Positions 37,946 to 50,500 of a DNA stretch of 64,000 nucleotides are shown in pieces. Both the position numbers and the translations under genes were made by a program. Source of the stretch: Chionis minor. Taxonomy: Eukaryota > Chordata > Aves > Charadriiformes > Chionididae. The DNA is taken from assembly GCA_013398295.1 (NCBI GenBank), contig VZSF01006717.1:434001-498000 (forward strand), written 5' to 3'. The notes beneath the pieces are model-generated. The model saw only the letters and a list, made by a program, of their open reading frames with translations. It had not been told where the DNA came from and made no database searches. Position 1 is the first letter of the stretch; every line of letters starts with the position of its first letter.

Positions 37946-38308
37946 GTTTAAAACACATAAAGGGTAGCATCCCACTGTAGTTTCTCAATACATGAAATAA
38001 ATGTACTCTTCTATTTCAGTGGATTTTAAAATATTTTTAAGAATGAAGCAAAACAAATGAAAATGCCATGCTTTGTACTAAAGGGCAATGGGGTAGAAGC
38101 GAGAGAATCGTTACTGCTGGATTACGCATCCAGGGAAAGCAGTGGAGCTGCCATGTGCATGGCACACCAGTAGCCTGCTCGGGCTTATCCTACAGTGACT
38201 TGTTACAGCTACTTCCTGTGGCTTGATCTGGGTGGTTATGCTGGCTGCCTCTGTGTTTGCAGCTTTTATCAGCTTGTTCTGTGCCCCTTTTCTGATTGTA
38301 TTTTCTGC

Positions 38309-38391
38309 CGCTCGCTGCACCTGGTGATAGCATGCCTGTAAGCTGATCGCTCGATTTCCCTAACGCGCAGTACGACATACGCGGTATTTCG
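38309..38391. promoter_or_regulatory. CpG-dense pocket
   Basis: Ten CpG dinucleotides occur within 83 bp (first at 38309, last at 38390), in an intron where CpG is otherwise rare over hundreds of bases. It is too short to be a standard CpG island and shows no coding or repeat signature that I recognise. It could be an unmethylated intronic regulatory element or a recent insertion. Confidence 0.35.
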
Positions 38392-39906
38392 TACAGTTCT
38401 CTCTTGCTTGCTTTTCTTGGCAGCAAAGGAATTTGCCTGTTAAGGGGAGAGAAATGTGTCTTGAAAGGGTGTTTTTAATAAGACTTCAGGAGATCTGGGA
38501 GCAGACTAGCAATATTATAGGCTAATCATTATGCCTAAGATTGAAAGGTCACATGAGATCTTGTTTTATATCCTTAGTCATGCACAGATGTATGTGGTTG
38601 GGAATTCTGTGTCAACTGCCCTGTAATTTTCACTTAAATAATACTTCGGAGTGTCATTTTCTCCAGCAACTAATGTTTTTCTGTGCGTATGAAAAAGAGA
38701 AATAATGATTTGGGGGTTTTTTTGTTTCAATTGTTCTTACTATAGAAACGTGCTAGTTGGTGTTCAGTTCTTTCAAATCTGAAAAGAGTTTATGTACACC
38801 TATGGAAAGAAAAGGCTGGTATAGATCTAACACAACCAGCATGAATGCAACTTTGCTGTTTCGTTATTTTCACATTGATGGTCCTTAAATGGTTATGCAA
38901 GAAAGTTATGTCATTTATCATAGAAACATATCCTCTTTATTTTCAAAGCTAAACTGTCACCGCCTTGCCAACTTACTCCCTGTGCTTTGCTTTATTTGGC
39001 AGTTGTTCTACATTGGACAAATTCAACATTTAAGAGACGAGTTCAAAGAGGAATGGGGAGCACTCTTCCTCCCACTGGGCTGATCTAGAGAGGTTTGAGG
39101 CTAACTCATCTATCCCGCCTCTTTTGCTTCTCAAGTCATATATCTTTCTGATCAAGATTCTTAAGACCATGGTTGGAACAACATAGAGAGACTTTTAGTA
39201 TGACCAAGGGAATGACAGCACTTGTCTGTTCAGCTAGACTATTAGATCACCGTACTAGGCATTCCTATTCCTAAACTCCTTCTTGTACTCTAGGGGTACA
39301 TTAAATAGGGTTTCAAGAGTTGCTTTCAGTTGTTTATGGAATGCAAGAGGGGAGGAAGGAGCTAATGAATGAAAATGAATCGCTAATAAATTTGTTTCAC
39401 GTGAAGTTTAAAGTTTGCATAGAAAGCTACTGGCATCTGTGAGATAAGTGGAAGACACACGTCTTCTGTCCTGTAGGGATCCTGCATTGATATCCCAATC
39501 GTTCTCAGCTATTATGAATTGTGTTTATTATTAGAACACATGTTCCAAAACGTGTTTAAAAAGAGGAGAAAAGGCAGGTGTCTTCTAAAACCTTTCCTTA
39601 ATGAATTCTACGCAAGATCAGAAGGTCTCCAGAACCCTAGAAGTAAACATTATTACTTCACAAAGCAATCACAATAGAGAGTGACCCCTTGGTGATAGTT
39701 ACGGTTTCAGTCTCAAGACACACATTTCTAGAACAAATTTCATTTTGCTTGAGCAGATGATAGATTTGACAGAAGATGTTACATGACACAGGTGTTTCTG
39801 GGGATACACTGAACTCATTAGCACACTTCAAAATAATTAACGTGGTGGTGCTTGGCTCCCTCTGTTTTTCTTCTACTATGCAATTATGGTTTTGTTTGGC
39901 GGGGGG

Positions 39907-39907
39907 N
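39907..39907. other. Single ambiguous base (N) in a G run
   Basis: A lone N follows seven G residues. It is most likely an assembly or base-calling ambiguity at a homopolymer, not a gap of biological meaning. Confidence 0.95.
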
Positions 39908-42900
39908 CAGTCTGCCAAAACTTATTCAGGAATAATTGAAGTGTTTTTGTACCACTGGCAAAAAAGAGAATATAGAATAGTATAATTTTCCAGGTAATGA
40001 TTTCTGCCTGGAAGTTTTCTACTGCACTGTTGTATTTGCCAGTTTGGATCAGCACTATGAGCTGGTGTGGGGAAAAGAATGAAACTATTCTTTCTTTGAT
40101 AAAGTTTCTTCATGTTTTCTCAGCTAGTACTTTGAAAGTACAAACCTTTTTGCTCGTTTGAGATTTATGTTCAATACCTGAGCTGTTCCACTTCTAATGT
40201 CAATGCACTTTCTAAAAGCAGCCAAGAATACTAAGCCTCCCATTTTTTCCAAATGTTTTCTGTTCAATCTTAGCTCTGAAGAAATTTATCTTTTTCCCTT
40301 TGAAGTCTCTTCACTGAGTGTCCCGACAATTCAAATGATGGTATGAGGAATCATAATGTCAGATAGGAGAATCCTTAAGCCCTATTGAACAGTAATATTA
40401 CACGAGGTGAGCTAACAAACTGTGTTCTGAAATAGCCCAGGACAGGTTTTCTTGAGTCGCATTGTACAATGCGTATGCTAGGTACTACAAACCAGACTCT
40501 CCCTTATCTGTTAAGGCAGTTACCTGTTCCGCCTATGTTGTAATTAAACTCTAACTTAACAGTGATAGCTTTTCTTCTTTTTATTGCTTTCTCCATCCTT
40601 GTCCTTGCTTCCCCCTTAGGTGAAAAGCAGAAAGCAAAGCTGATGCAAGAAGTCTTTGGATCTATTTTTCAGTATTGACTGCAGTTGCGCCTTTCCCCAG
40701 AGCAAGCTGATGTAGGAACTATAAAAGCAGTGTAACCACAACAGCTTGGAACTTTAATGCAGGCTTACTATTTTGAAGCGTGTGCAGTTCCTCTGCAGGT
40801 TTTGCACCCTGTGCAAAGTGTTTTATAACTACTGTTCATCAATGGCAGTATCAATGCTAGTTAACTAGCTACAGACAGGGAACTTGCATCTATACAAGAA
40901 GCAGCTAAAATTCGTTGTCCTTAGGTGAGTCTCCACACACATGATTGCATGAGACATACATCTGCTGGTTTAGGGGAGATGTATGCAGCTATATTGAGCT
41001 GTCACAAAAATATCAAGTAATCTGATAGGAAAGGGGAACCTTCAGTGCAGATCTCTTTGGGTGAGGGACTACAATTACCTCTCCTGTTCCTGAATCATAT
41101 AAAAATGCAGATTAAAGCTAAGGGCAGCTGGATATGTTTGGCATTTGAGACTGCAGAGTAAGAGAGAGACTATGATGCTGCACGACAAACAAATAAGCTG
41201 CAAGCATACCAAAAAGAAGGCAAGATGCACGTATGGAAATGGGGATGTTCTTTCCCCAAATGCCAAATGATCTATCCTGTATTTGGACTAATTGTAGCAT
41301 TGTCATGGTGAATTGATGGATGATATCAGTATTCTTGCTTTTGCAACAGAAAATGAATGGTCTGGTTTTAAATCCATCCTTCACAAGTAAGCTTGTAAAT
41401 CTAATTTCTAGATATGTTAGGGGACATCCTGCTTGCACCTTTTGAGACTTCATAAGAATGAATAACGTAATTCACAGGTAAATCAGCTTTTTCTTTGAAA
41501 ACAAAAGGATTCAAGAAGTTACACTTGCTTGATAAGGATAATGCAATAACTATAAAATTATATTTAAGTAACATTAAAATAAGTAAAAAAAAATTTAAAT
41601 GGGTTAAACATAAAAAAATATACATAGTGCTTTTCTGAAAGGCCTCATTTGTTTTACCATTCTTCTTTAGGTGGTAGTGTTTGACTGCAGCAAAAGACTC
41701 CAAATGGCAATTGCATAGGAGATCCTCTAAATCGCTGCTTGGCTCTCAGTTTCAGATGAAAAGGAAATACTACGTCAGACATTCATTAATCGTGTTATCT
41801 TCTACTCATGACCTTGACCTCTTTTGTGCTAATTTTGATATCAAAATGCTTTATATTTCATTTGGGATTGTTGGACTCATTTCCTCTTGTGTGCTTTCCT
41901 TCCCCACCCAGCTGCAAAAGCCCTATTACAAAGAAATTGAAGCTGTTTTTAGTAAAATGACACTGACAACCAAAATGAATATTTGTTTCTTAGTTGGCTA
42001 GTATTGTTTTCAAAGTGAAATACACATTCACAGGGCCTGATATAACAAAACATTCACATTAAGAATCTACTACTACATGGCTAATTTTAGAAAAAATAGA
42101 CATGCACAGTTCCAGCACCCTAATCAATAACTTCTGCCCCAACATACTTCCCCTTACAACTGTCAACATCTTCTTTCATCTTAAATTTTTTTCCTAGAGC
42201 CACGCAAAAACTAAGTCTTCTTGGTAGTCCAGTACTTCAAGTTCTTTTGGCATAGGTGCCTTACAAATTTTTGGCCATCCCTCTTTCCTGCCATCAAAGT
42301 GATTGTATAGGTGAAACTAGTACCTTAAATTCAAGAGGCAGTCTCTTCCTGAAAGATTTTGGAATTCGAAGTCATTACAATGTAGATAATTTTGGATTAT
42401 GACCTTGCTTAAACATGTGGGTGATACTTACGGAATAAGTTTAAAGTGAAGAATTAATGTTTGCCCGAGGATAAGGTAGTAATGGAAAGGGGAAGAATGA
42501 ATTCTCAGAATATCACAAAGAAAAAGGTCTGGGAAATGTTGTATAAACAGTAGTGTTCCAGTGTTCTGCCATGTGCTAATTGCACTTCTATTTCCATCTT
42601 AAAACAATAGCAAGTTAACTTCTTTATTTAGGACATAAGAAATGCCGTTCATCATTCTCTAACATTTACATTTAAAAACAACAGTTTTATGCTAAAGATA
42701 CAGTTGTCTTAAACACGTTTACATTGGATCCTCCTGGTTTTTTAAAAAAAAAAAGATAGAAATAAGACTATGTACAATTGAAGGATAGTCTGATTCTCGT
42801 TACTGATGTAAATTAATCTTGTAAAGGAAAAGAAGTTGCAAATACAAAAAAACCCCAAACAAATAAAACCAAAAAAACCACCAAAATGATTTGCTGACTG

Positions 42901-45900
42901 AAATAATAATGAAGATTATTAATTCAAATTGCATAAATTTCTACTAGTTCTCTCTGGCTCAAATATGCTTTATCTTCAATGGCACAATACTGTATGCGTA
43001 TTTTGGTTGATTAGGGCAGTGTTCTATTAAAAATATGGAAACTATTTACTCCATAAAATGTCTTTTTAAGAGACAAATTAAGACAAGCAGAATGATCTTT
43101 TTATTCTTTTCAGATTTTAATAGTTTTTAAGAACAATAAAATTATATGCAGAGCAGCTATAAAATGCCCTGATTATGATAGTTTTGCAGTTATAATTCAG
43201 TAGTAGTGATCAGTTTATTACAGGTAAGAAATTAAACCAGTTAAATAAAACAAAGCGGTTCTCTTTGTCCTCCCACAGTTTTCTCCAAGGAATATAGCCC
43301 AAATCTTCCCCTGCAAAGCCTGCCAAATTGAATGAGTTTTTCAGCATGATGAGAAGGCAGTAAGCACGTAGGTTGTTGTAGTTCAAGAAGTTCCAGTGCC
43401 ACGCTGAACAGTCCCTCAAAAAACATAGAGGATGAATTTAGTCTTGAAAGACTAATTTATAGTCATGTGTGTAGTAGATAGAGCCTTCTTATTTACTGAA
43501 ATGAAGCTAAAATGTACAATTACTGGGAAATAAGTAGAATAACAATGAGACAAATGTTATTGATAGAAGTGTTTGTGTCTGTGTATTTTTTAAGATTTTG
43601 AAAGTGATCCAGCATTGTTCTAAAAAATTCTTCCATTAGAAGGTATTGTCGTGCTGCTTTAACCGTTGCAGGAAATGAGAGATCGGAGACTGGTTTTAGT
43701 TTTAAAAGGATTTAAAGTGAAAGAATATGGAAGTAGCAGTGCTCTAATACTTGTAAAAGTTGGAATAAGTAATGTCAAAGCCAACTTGGTAATTCCCAGT
43801 AATAAGTGGTCCTTGCATTTGTCCTTATATAGTCACTCAATAAAGAAAGAATAAACGGTCTGTCAGCAAGACTTTTCTCCTGGTACAAAAAAAAATTTTA
43901 CTTCCTCAGGTCAGCATACAAGCTGAGATTTTGGGAGAAGCCAATGCATTTATTGTCAAAGGAGATTTTCAGTGGGGAATCTGATAAAAGCTGTAAGAAT
44001 TACTTTCAAATTTTAAAGTAGGGGCAAGAAAGTGGTTGTATAGCCAAAGCAGGGTAGAGCCTGAGAACGTTACATTGGAAGAATTTTACTTTTATTATGT
44101 AAGTCAATACCAGGGATAATCAAGGAGAATGCTTTAAGCAATTCATTTCTTGAACACCAGTTAAGAGTAAGATTTCAGCAGATAGTTTCTGCAACAAAAC
44201 TGGTATAAGCCACAGAGATTTGTAATCATTGACCTAGAGAGTATGGATTCACAGAAAGTGGGGTGGAGGGATTTGTAAAAAAGGTCATTAAACTGGTGAC
44301 AAATCTTTGTGAGATAAATCTAGCAATAGTCAAGAAAAATAATGCTTGTGGAAAAGACAAAATAGAAAAGAATGGACTATTGTGTAATTAATGAGGGAAA
44401 ATGTTATTTTTCATTTTTAGATTAAATGATTGATTGTATCATTTACAAAAACAATTCCAAAACAAAAACTAATTCCAAAAATGAAAATGTTCATGCTTTG
44501 AAATTAGTTTGCAACTGTGATGCTGTAGAAAGGAGTGAGAACTGCTTTTTCCGATAGATGTTTCTACCGAACTAATTTCAAACATGCTAAGGGTGTAGCT
44601 CTCCAGTAAGTTACAGGGAGAGTTAGATTATTAAAAAAAATATTTAATAAGGTAACTGTACATGGTTTCTAAGTGTTCAGAGGTAGGAAATTTTGGTAAG
44701 ATAGTATGTAAAGAATCAGTTGATTGGAAACTATTGTACTGGAGACAAACTCTGCAATAGTGTGGGCTGGATCTAGCTTCTAAGCAGAGAACTGTTTGCT
44801 GGCCTAACTCGACTCATTTAGTTCCTGTTCCAGTCACAGTTATGAATTGAGGAATATATTTGGCTTCTGAGCTTTCCAAACTGATTTAAGGACCATTGAT
44901 TCAAATAATCATTTGGATTGGTGTATGGAGAGTTCTATGATGATACAATATTGGCTCTTTTCAATATTTTTCAATTTTTCCATTTCAATATTTCCATTTG
45001 CTTTTGCAGTTACCGAGTTTCTTCACAGTATTGCTGTCTGTCTGAATATTGTAAATTATGGCACTGTGGTTTTGTGATAAGACCTGGGTGTTTTGACAGA
45101 TGTGGAGATATTTTTGTAAGCGATACGACCTACCATGCCTGAACTAGATTTTAAATGGCATAAATAATATTGTTTGTAGCTATTACGCACATTACTGTGC
45201 TATACCTGCCCATTTTTCCAGATGCAAATCTGTGCAAACATTGAAGTTGCCTAGAAATAGAAACATGCAGTAAATGATTCTACCACAGAACACTTCATCT
45301 CCTGCTTTATTCCATTTTCCCCTGTGTAAAGTGCATGCAAACAGAGGTCATTAATAATGTTGCAAGTTCGGACACTTAAAAGTGCCAAATTATAGTGCAA
45401 TCTTAAACTATTTCAGAAGCTCTCAAGCTGCACCTTGGCAAGACAGTTCCTCTGCTTTGAAATCTGTCTTCCTCCCGCTGGTTCGCCATCAAAGGTGCAG
45501 GTGCAGGGTTGGATCAACAGCCAGAGGTCCAGCAGAATCCTGGGCTCCTGTCCCTGGAAAAAATGGTAGCAGGAAGTAGGTGATAGCAACTGCTGGTGGA
45601 GGAGTTAATTTGTCCTTTGGTCCTCTCCCTCTGCACTAGGTTAAAGTATCTCAAGTACAAAGGGGGCAGCTGAAAGCAAAGTGCCATCTGTTCATCTGGC
45701 AGCAGTGTGCTACCTCCTCCTGAAGATCAGCAAGAAAATTGCCTCCAGTGCAAGACTGGTACCATTAGAACTTGCAGCTGATTGTCCTTGATTAAGTAAT
45801 TGAAGGCTACTAGCATACATGGGTGTATGTGTTACACTGACTGTCATATCCTGAGTCCATGTTTAGTTCTAGTTGCTCTTCTTTGCAGAAGATTTGTTGT

Positions 45901-46603
45901 TGTTGTCTTTGCCCCTCAGCCCTCACTAGTGCACTGCTGGTGCAAGTGACCAGCAAAGAGCATAAAACTCCATCCAGCTGAATGAAAATTTTATTTTGGT
46001 TTAGTTTCTTAGTTGGTTGCATGCCAGACAGGCTGCGTCTATGCGATATGATTGTGGAAATAATTTTAGTTTTGTGGGTTTCTCCTTTTTTGATAAAGAG
46101 GAACTGAGTCTTCAGCGGAGCTTGATGTGCTTCTATTTGAATATGTCATACAATCAGGCATGGAATATTTAATGCATTTAGAGTGTTTTCATTTTTACTG
46201 GAAATCAAACCGATTTCAAGCCAATTGTTGCTGAAGATGCTTATTTTCAATAAGCAGATCAATCATTAACAGAGAATGATAGGGGATTTGTTTGTTTTTC
46301 CCTGATGTATAGAGAGCTTTCCAGGAACATGTGAAGAACTGGATTGGATGTCTTTCAAGAAAATACATATATTGAAAACAGACTTCTTTATATGGTATTG
46401 CCTTTCTTTGGGATAGCTAAAGTTTAAACACTTTGCCTGTGTGTCATATTTCTAATGTACTTACCATTATATACTCTATGGTTGCTGGGTCAGGCTCAGC
46501 TACTGGAAGAATGTGTATTTCCTGCCAAGTAATTTTTCAACAGAAACTACTGGGTATCAGTCAAGGTTTCACTCTATAGGGAAGCTATTCTTAGGAAAAA
46601 GAC

Positions 46604-46650
46604 TTTTTTTTTGGTTTTGGGGATTTTTGGTTTTTTTTTGTTTTTTTGTT
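46604..46650. repeat. T/G low-complexity tract
   Basis: Runs of T are broken by GG or GGGG. It is low-complexity intronic sequence. Confidence 0.8.
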
Positions 46651-46976
46651 AGAAGCAAAAACAATGGGTGTCCCAAGATGTTATCTGAGACATTCTGATC
46701 AAATTCAGGACAGAAAAGACTGAACTTGTCTGTCTTTTCTTACTCCTGTCCCCTTCATCGAATAACTAAAGATGTTCTTGAGATTTGCAACTGAGTAAGA
46801 ATAGTTGAAAAACAGATTTCAGCAAAAGAGCATTTTGCTAGTGTAAAAAAAAAAAAAAGGTTGACTATTTCTAATACTGCATAAAGAGCTGTTCATGATT
46901 AGAGCTGCTGAGTATCTGTTGTTTCAGGTTACAGGTATCTAGGTGAAACTATACAATATTTTCTTTCCCCTTAGGT

Positions 46977-47010
46977 GCATCTAAGGACATTAGGGGCATC
47001 TAAGGACATT
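46977..47010. repeat. Short tandem duplication, 19-bp period
   Basis: GCATCTAAGGACATT occurs at 46977-46991 and 46996-47010. It lies close to a TA dinucleotide run at 47069-47086. Confidence 0.85.
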
Positions 47011-47068
47011 TAAGTAACATGAAACAATTATGCTTGGTATGATTGCCAGTAAAAAAACTTGCTTGTGT

Positions 47069-47086
47069 GTATATATATATATATAC
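47069..47086. repeat. (TA)n microsatellite
   Basis: About nine TA units follow TGTGTG. Length polymorphism is likely. Confidence 0.85.
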
Positions 47087-47555
47087 TGTTGTAGAATGTA
47101 CAGTAAGTAAAATGTAAATGTGTGGTGTAGTAGGTAAATTCAAGTCTTCCAGCAATAGAAAAAGTACAGGATGTTTCCAATAGATTGTTCTTGAACAGGA
47201 GTTCCAGTTGGAATGCAGACTAGCTTAAATGGGTCATAAAGAGGCATGTATGTTTATAAGCATCATAGCTAAATTATAAAAGTTATTAAACTAAAGGGGT
47301 CAGCTTGACTTTCCCCTTCTGTTTGGCTTTTCTGAGGAAGAACTACATCTATCAAAAGAATATACCTGCTACGTATTATAAAACACAAATGTTTGACATA
47401 ATTTATTCTGCATAGCACTTTATTGTAATGACTGGCAGGGTGGGAGGGAAAGATCACAGTATACCAAAATAGAGAGTTTATGGCATGAGCTCAGTCAGAT
47501 CATTATTACAGATTACAAGCAAGCTCCTCCTTTGCCAAAAAATGCAGACAACCTT

Positions 47556-47560
<5 letters not shown>

Positions 47561-47586
<26 letters not shown>
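47561..47586. repeat. 26-base A homopolymer
   Basis: An uninterrupted A run, the longest homopolymer I saw in the window. The preceding bases show no recognisable gene or retroelement body, so a processed-pseudogene tail is not supported. Confidence 0.9.
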
Positions 47587-50500
47587 TTATTTGCATATGC
47601 TTTTAAATGGACTAACAGCAGAAGCCTTAAATGCATCAAACTTGAAACATTTTAGAAAATTTTCAAGGCATAATCTGTTTTAGAGAGCGTTCTGCATTAT
47701 TCACAGGTTGATGTCAGGCACAGACAATGAAATTAAACCTGTGTGCAAATGCCACAGAGATGGCTGTTGTAAAAAAGCCTCTACTGGCATTCTTCTCTAC
47801 TTTAAACTTTTAAGTATTTGCTGAGGGATAGCTGATGCTGAGTTTCTTTAGCTGTGTAGGAGGAGAAGGAAATAGGAGATAGCAGACGAGAAGCTGTGAA
47901 ACAAACATTGCGTACTCAGTACTATGAATACACGCTCTTGAGAGATGGAGCATCTTAACTGAAGAATTCGTCAAAATAAGCTACTAGAAAAATACTGTGG
48001 GGTGGATAGTGCTGAATCCAGTACAAGAAAGCCTCTTTTCTTTACAGATCAAGGAGATTTCTGTGTCTAGTCTAGCGTGGGAGGGGGAAAAAAAGCAGAG
48101 TAGTCGTTGGGGAATTAGTCTGCTGTTTAAAAATGGATTGCATTAATTCAAAAGAATATGCGTAGAAAATTTTTACTTTCATTTCAGTTAAAGGAAATCA
48201 GTCTTTTTCCTTCTGTTTGTAAAGCTGCTGGAAGCTGGGGCCATTTTCTTGTGACTTTTTTAAAAAGGCAAATAACCTCAGACACTAAACTGATTTCTTT
48301 CAATGTAGTGAGAATGTACAATCAAGAATTTTTTGTGAAAACATTGGGGAAAGTTATTAAAACCGCTTTTAGTGCACAGTCTTGGCTTTGAAAACTTGCA
48401 GCCTGAAGCCTTCTCCTTGAATGTTTCGGTTAATTTTGTTTCAAGCGCTACTTGTTTTTATGGTTCTAGAGTCGCCTTGCCTTCTTAGTAGCTTCTCTCT
48501 GTGAAGCAATGCTGACATCTTGGCAACTCCTATGTTCCAGGTGCCATGTAACTATTCATTTACAATACAAAGTAGTCAGTCAGTGCTATACAAGATTTTC
48601 AAGTTTGTTTTAACCAATTTTAAACCAGATGTTAGTTCCTAGGGAGCAGTATGATACATAGTCCTCTAGTTGCTTTAAGTATACGCAGCATTTGAGGTCC
48701 ATCCTATCAAGCAGTAATTTCATGACTGAAAGGGTGAGCTTGCAAAGTGAGCAAAAATGGAAGTCTTCAAGGCTACAAGATTTTGGTGAAACCAAGACTT
48801 ATATTTGAATTGGGGGTAAAAAGAGGGTAAGATTTTAGCCCTTTTAAGCACTGAACTTATGCAGAATTCTCACACAACTTTTTCGTCCTGACAATGTGAA
48901 TAGTGTGAAGTCTCCAGTAACATCTCTGACATCTTTGCACAATGTAAGAAATGGTTTTCTTGAGTTTCTGTGAATTATAAATCATAATTTATAATAGTGA
49001 TCACTGTAATAAATTTACCTCAAGTATTTAATGTCATAATTCCCCTTTGAAAATTAGATAAATGAGGGGGAGGGTTTCTTTCTTGATGTTGAAATACATC
49101 CTTGCTTAATAGCTTTTGTTTTGTGTTTGGATGCTTTAGTTCTTGACTGTTCAGAGATTTTCATAATTTAACAGAAATACATAATCTGTGAGCTTTTTAA
49201 AAGGGTAGCTCATTATTTCCTATAAGTTGTTTTAGCTTCCAAGCAACGAAGTCCTGTCTTAAATGTCAAAATACTGTTCTGAATAATGGTTGAATGTAAT
49301 AACTCTAAATATACTGGGTTCGTGTCTTTTTATCTAGTGATAAAATTGGCAACCAATAAAGTAATCACTATTTGGTCATATTCTCCTTGATGAAGGATGA
49401 TGACTAATCTCAACTGTTTTCATTTTTTCCACATTATATGCATATTTATCGACCAGAAATTATTCTCTTCTGTTAAGCAAAATTTTACTGCACTGTTATA
49501 TGAACACTTTATTGCTTCATAGTTCCTGGCATTGCTCCACTAGAAGATTAAGTATTTTGACCATTGGTTTTTAGAAGTCTGGGTATGTCTCAGTTTGTCC
49601 CAGTGGTCTTGGTTACAGGAGCTCTTGGGTTGACAAAGAGCTGTTGAAACAAGTTTGTTGTTTGAATTGTAAATATAATATTTGTGGTTTTTTTAAAGTA
49701 AGTTTACCAAAAGAGTGTAACTCAAGATCTAATTGCATATCCACAAGGTACTAAAATACTTGTAGTGCGTTAGAAAAGCTTGGAATATCTGATCTAATTC
49801 ACAGGAAAGAAAATCTGGAAAACCCTAACTCTTCTGTATATTTAATTCTCTGTATTTGTCACCTGCTTTCTAATGTATACACAGTTTCTGAATTTTAGAC
49901 ACTGATTATATAACATGTGCTTTCTTCAGGGGAAATGCAGCTTTTATTAGTAATTCTGTATTTATATATTAGAGTACACTGATGAAGAACGAGGCTTTGA
50001 CAACTACTGTGATGATACATCCCATATTACTTTGGTCTATAATTCTTTCTTGTGCAGCATTTTTCAGGCTTTACTGTTAAGAAATGTAATTTGGCAGAGG
50101 ACAATTTAAAAAATAGTAAAGCCACTTAAAGTTTTGAAGCTTCAAGAATTTATGTAGTTTTTCTGTTAGACAAGTATTTTGATATCACTGCCCCCAAAAG
50201 TAAAGATTTTCAAGCATTTAGAATTAGGTCTTAAGTTGCATGAAACTTGGAATTAATTTAACAGTGAATCTCTGGAAGTTTTATATAAGTCCATAAATAT
50301 TACAGGGTCCGCAACAGCAAGCATAAGTTTAAAATACGCCAACTTTTTATTTCATAAATACCAAGCAGTAGAAACTCTTATCTGTGTGAACAAGTTCTGT
50401 GGTAAGGAATCAAAGGAGCTTTTTGATGATAAATTTTCCTGCTTATTCATAATCTATAAAATAAGCTTATGAATAAAATAAGAACTTTGTCATTATACAA

